This document shows, one piece after another, positions 61,579-64,000 of a stretch of 64,000 nt of DNA; the first letter of the stretch is position 1, and each line of letters begins with the position of its first letter. The DNA comes from Megalonaias nervosa (Eukaryota > Mollusca > Bivalvia > Unionida > Unionidae). Location: the NCBI GenBank assembly GCA_016617855.1, contig JAECUM010000860.1:62001-126000 (forward strand). Reading direction: 5' to 3'. Position numbers and translations under genes: made by a program. The notes below the pieces were generated by a model that ran no database searches, was not told the DNA's origin, and saw nothing but the letters and a program-made list of their open reading frames with translations.

Positions 61579-63240
61579 CAGTAGTCCCCCTCTTATACGG
61601 CCACCCCTTCTGCACCGGGAAAGTGGCCTTATAAGATGGGTGGCCTTTCCAGAGGGGTAATAAATTTTTTGTGAGAAGTATATGTAATGTACGCAGTAAG
61701 AAAGTTACATTCTTCAAAGCATTTAATATCTTCATTTAAAAGTAACATTAATTATTAAAAGGTTCTTCTTGTTATAATAATAGACTTATTTCAATTGAAT
61801 ATGCATTAACAGTTCTTATTCTTGGCGTAAGCGTGATATGCGAGCAGGTGTTGTTGTCATGCACATTGCAAAACCATTCAATAACATCATTTAAATCTTG
61901 GTACATACATAATTCTCTTTCCATTTGCTCCATTTTCCCACTGCTGCTGAATAACCTCCTTATCAGTTACAATGTTGTTTATTCGAGTCTTTTCAACATA
62001 AAATTGTTTTATTCAAGTCTTTTTTTATCTAAAATCCTTCGGCAAGTTCCCCCTCCCCACCTCGTAGAGTAGAATAACTGACTTTTTTCTAAAATAATCG
62101 TCTCCATTTACGTGACGACATGTTAATGTTTGGTAATGATTTATTCGGATGTTGCTAACTGTATGCGATTTAATTATGCAGACGAAACTTTTGCAGAGCA
62201 GACGAAATGCCTTCTTCGTAAAGGAATGTGTTGTCACATGATTTTTTCGGTGTTTGTCTGGTACCCTGTTTTGTTCAAGGCTAATTTCTCTGTGTGTGCA
62301 TCTGCCAACATCTATTTTTAGACTATGCTAACCCTGTTATGATCTTGACAATTACGTCCGGTTGTAATCATCAGTGTTGCCAACTACAAGAATGATAAAA
62401 CAACTTTTCTGCATTTAAACAAAATGCCATGTGTTTTTTAAAGGCAGCGATCTTGTCACGTGATTCATTAGTCGCAGTTTGGTACCCTATTTGTGTTTAC
62501 ATTTCTTTACACTAAGTGAGAGAAGCCAAAATGGCTTCGATATGTACACAGATTTGATCTGAACAATAGCACCTCGCGGCCGTTAGGATTTGTAATCTTG
62601 ACAATTATTGTCAGTGGTAATAACCACTAATTATGAAAGTGAACAAGCTCAACATCTTACTAAGGGAAGCCATAAAGGCTATCAAACCATTTTCCCGCTG
62701 ACTTGTGTATTGTACATCAATACCACCACTTCTCAGCTGTTACTACTGTTCAATAATCGTAATCTTAACAATTATCAGAGTGACTAAACCGGACATCTCA
62801 TGATAACACAGCAGTAAGGCTGATCAGATTACATGTACTTACCATTTTGTATGGATTAAAATTTGAGTCTTTCTCGGCTTTATGGAATAAACGTGGCTCC
62901 TCGTGAGGCGTAAATGATATAATATTAACCTTAGTGGTACATGTACTTTAGTCAACATTTCTTTCAGTAACGAAAACCTGACATCGGGAAACAGAAATCG
63001 GATTACTTAACACACGTTATGAATAAAATTGGTTCTGGATACATACTACAAAATAAAATGTGGCCGCTTGTGAGGGGTAAATTTTATATTTTTGCACTAA
63101 TATGCTGGCCGCTGGTTGTGTTAGTGGGGTGGCTTTTCGTGAGGGGTACTTTTGAACACAAACCCGTCGGTGCCATCGGATTCTGGCCGTAAGGAGCGGG
63201 TGGCCGCTGGTCAGGGGGCCGTTTAAGAGGGGGACTACTG
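61579..63240. mobile_element. pogo/Tc1-mariner-type DNA transposon, 1.66 kb, no intact transposase
   Basis: The ends cagtagtccccctcttatac and, reversed, cagtagtccccctcttaaac are near-perfect inverted repeats. TA flanks both ends (61577-61578 and 63241-63242), as for the Tc1/mariner/pogo group. Sub-terminal direct repeats of the type tggccgct..gaggggta occur near 61626, 63061, 63107 and 63201. No open frame exceeds about 80 residues, so it is non-autonomous or decayed. It is visibly richer in CpG than its surroundings, which may mean it is fairly young. It is inserted in the 58-bp array. Confidence 0.85.
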
Positions 63241-63242
63241 TA

Positions 63243-63470
63243 CACACATAGTTTCTCCATGGAAGATATCTATTACTAGTCTACCAAGACAATACGAGTA
63301 CACGCAGTTTCTCCATGGAAGATATCACTAGTCTACCAAGACAATACGAGTACACACAGTTTCTCCATGGAAGATTTCTATCACTAGTCTACCAAGACAA
63401 TACAAGTACACGCAGTTTCTCCATGAAAGATTTCTATCACTAGTCTACCAAGACAATACGAGTACATGAA
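63243..63470. repeat. 57-58 bp minisatellite, right part
   Basis: Units contain gtttctccatggaagattt and ctagtctaccaagacaatac, four copies. This is the continuation of the array at 61359-61576, ending 17 bp before the ankyrin exon's donor site. Confidence 0.9.
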
Positions 63471-63487
63471 GCTGCATTTTTACTTAC

Positions 63488-63631
63488 TATACTGGCTAAT
63501 TCCAAAATTTCCTTGAAAATAATATGCCGTCCCAATTTACTGGCAAGGGTCATTGGCGAAAGATTTGCTTTATTGGTGATGTCTGTTTTAGCTGGCCGCC
63601 GATGGTGCTTGACCATATAAGTGTACATGTC
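63488..63631 (-). CDS. TRPV channel exon: last ankyrin repeat
   Basis: The exon is 144 bp (48 codons), phase 0 at both ends. The acceptor is TTTTTAG on the minus strand before GACATGTAC, and the donor is GTAAGT. It reads DMYTYMVKHHRR, then ITNKANLSPMTLASKLGR, then HIIFKEILELASI. LSPMTLASKLGR followed by a FKEILEL helix is the classic last ankyrin repeat of TRPV proteins, just before the linker to the membrane domain. Ankyrin repeats form the cytoplasmic N-terminal skirt of the channel. The preceding ankyrin exons must lie above 64000. The next exon is 41 kb away at 22113. Alternatives such as another ankyrin protein are unlikely, because the following exons match TRPV in order. Confidence 0.9.
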
Positions 63632-64000
63632 CTAAAAATACAAAATAAGACAGACCTGAAAGTCTATTTTAAAATAATTAAATATCAATAAAAAAACTAC
63701 TGGAACAAAATTAACAACCCTACACTGATTTTGAATGTCTCATGGTACAAAGATATATGACAAAACATGTTAAATTTTTAACAAGAGTCCTTAGAAGGGA
63801 TTGATGCTCTATTGGCTGAGAAAAGTCCAGAAATTCAAGACCTTTTTTGCTTTTTAAATGCTGAGTGTTGAAAGCATTTCTGATATTCCTCAGTGACAAG
63901 ATTTTTTAGATTAACTGCTGTGGTTGTCATACTCTATGTCAAATGTGCGCCATCTTCACTGGACAAGGACACATCATTATAAGCCTTTTGGTGAAAACCC
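63632..64000. other. Upstream intron of the TRPV gene, partial
   Basis: This lies on the 5' side of the ankyrin exon. No further exon is visible before the window ends. Confidence 0.6.

Larger units (their letters stand above)
22114..63487 (-). other. 41.4-kb intron of the TRPV gene, packed with repeats
   Basis: This is the intron between the last ankyrin exon and the linker exon. Its ends are GTAAGT at 63487 and ATTGCAG at 22114 on the minus strand. The two exons join in phase 0 to read ELASI then EFWRYSN, so no exon appears to be missing. The intron contains about 20 different tandem arrays, three LTR-like elements, one pogo-like transposon and at least eight SINE copies or fragments, all listed separately. 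Nothing inside shows a second spliced gene. Confidence 0.85.
5692..63631 (-). other. TRPV-family channel gene, partial gene span of six exons
   Basis: This span covers six minus-strand exons totalling 716 coding bases. They are 63631-63488, 22113-22032, 18307-18192, 17724-17611, 14108-14001 and 5843-5692. All internal borders are GT-AG and the codon phases join without a frameshift (0, 1, 0, 0, 0), leaving two spare bases at the end. The product is the middle of a TRPV channel: last ankyrin repeat, linker, pre-S1 helix and S1 to S4. TRPV proteins are tetrameric calcium-permeable cation channels; in invertebrates the OSM-9/Inactive and Nanchung/OCR types act in sensory cilia. The pattern PGxWFxLxFFA at S4 seems closer to OSM-9/Inactive, but I recall this from memory and hold it weakly. 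Neither the start nor the stop codon is in the window, and no damage is seen in any exon. Confidence 0.9.

Overview
The window is eukaryotic and AT-rich. It has no operons, its introns have GT-AG borders, and it is full of minisatellites and tRNA-derived SINEs. It looks like a marine invertebrate, most likely a mollusc and probably a bivalve. That rests on the repeat style (mixed SINE families, the degenerate 'ccataactctgt' repeat, very many tandem arrays) and on an invertebrate-type TRPV channel gene. The species cannot be named from the sequence.

I can support one protein-coding gene. It is on the minus strand, runs through the whole window and is incomplete at both ends. Six exons (63631-63488, 22113-22032, 18307-18192, 17724-17611, 14108-14001, 5843-5692) have GT-AG borders and compatible phases. 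Joined, they encode about 238 residues of a TRPV-family cation channel: the end of the ankyrin domain, the linker to the membrane domain, and segments S1 to S4. The earlier ankyrin repeats should lie above position 64000. The pore (S5-S6) and C-terminus should lie below position 1. I see no other credible gene.

Almost everything else is intronic. The intron between the first two exons is 41,374 bp. It holds about 20 unrelated tandem arrays with units of 20 to about 140 bp, three LTR-like elements of 0.9 kb, a 1.66-kb pogo/Tc1-like DNA transposon, and most of the SINEs. The shorter 3' introns carry the 42-bp minisatellite (18.9-20.9 kb), two hAT-like MITEs, a 4.3-kb element with about 170-bp terminal inverted repeats (9.5-13.8 kb) and further arrays.

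Several mobile elements sit inside tandem arrays and split them: an LTR in the 28-bp array, SINEs in the 43-bp and 89-bp arrays, and the pogo-like element in the 58-bp array. This gives a relative order of events. The long open frames at 18.9-20.9 kb and 48.3-49.3 kb come from arrays whose unit length is a multiple of three. They are not convincing genes.
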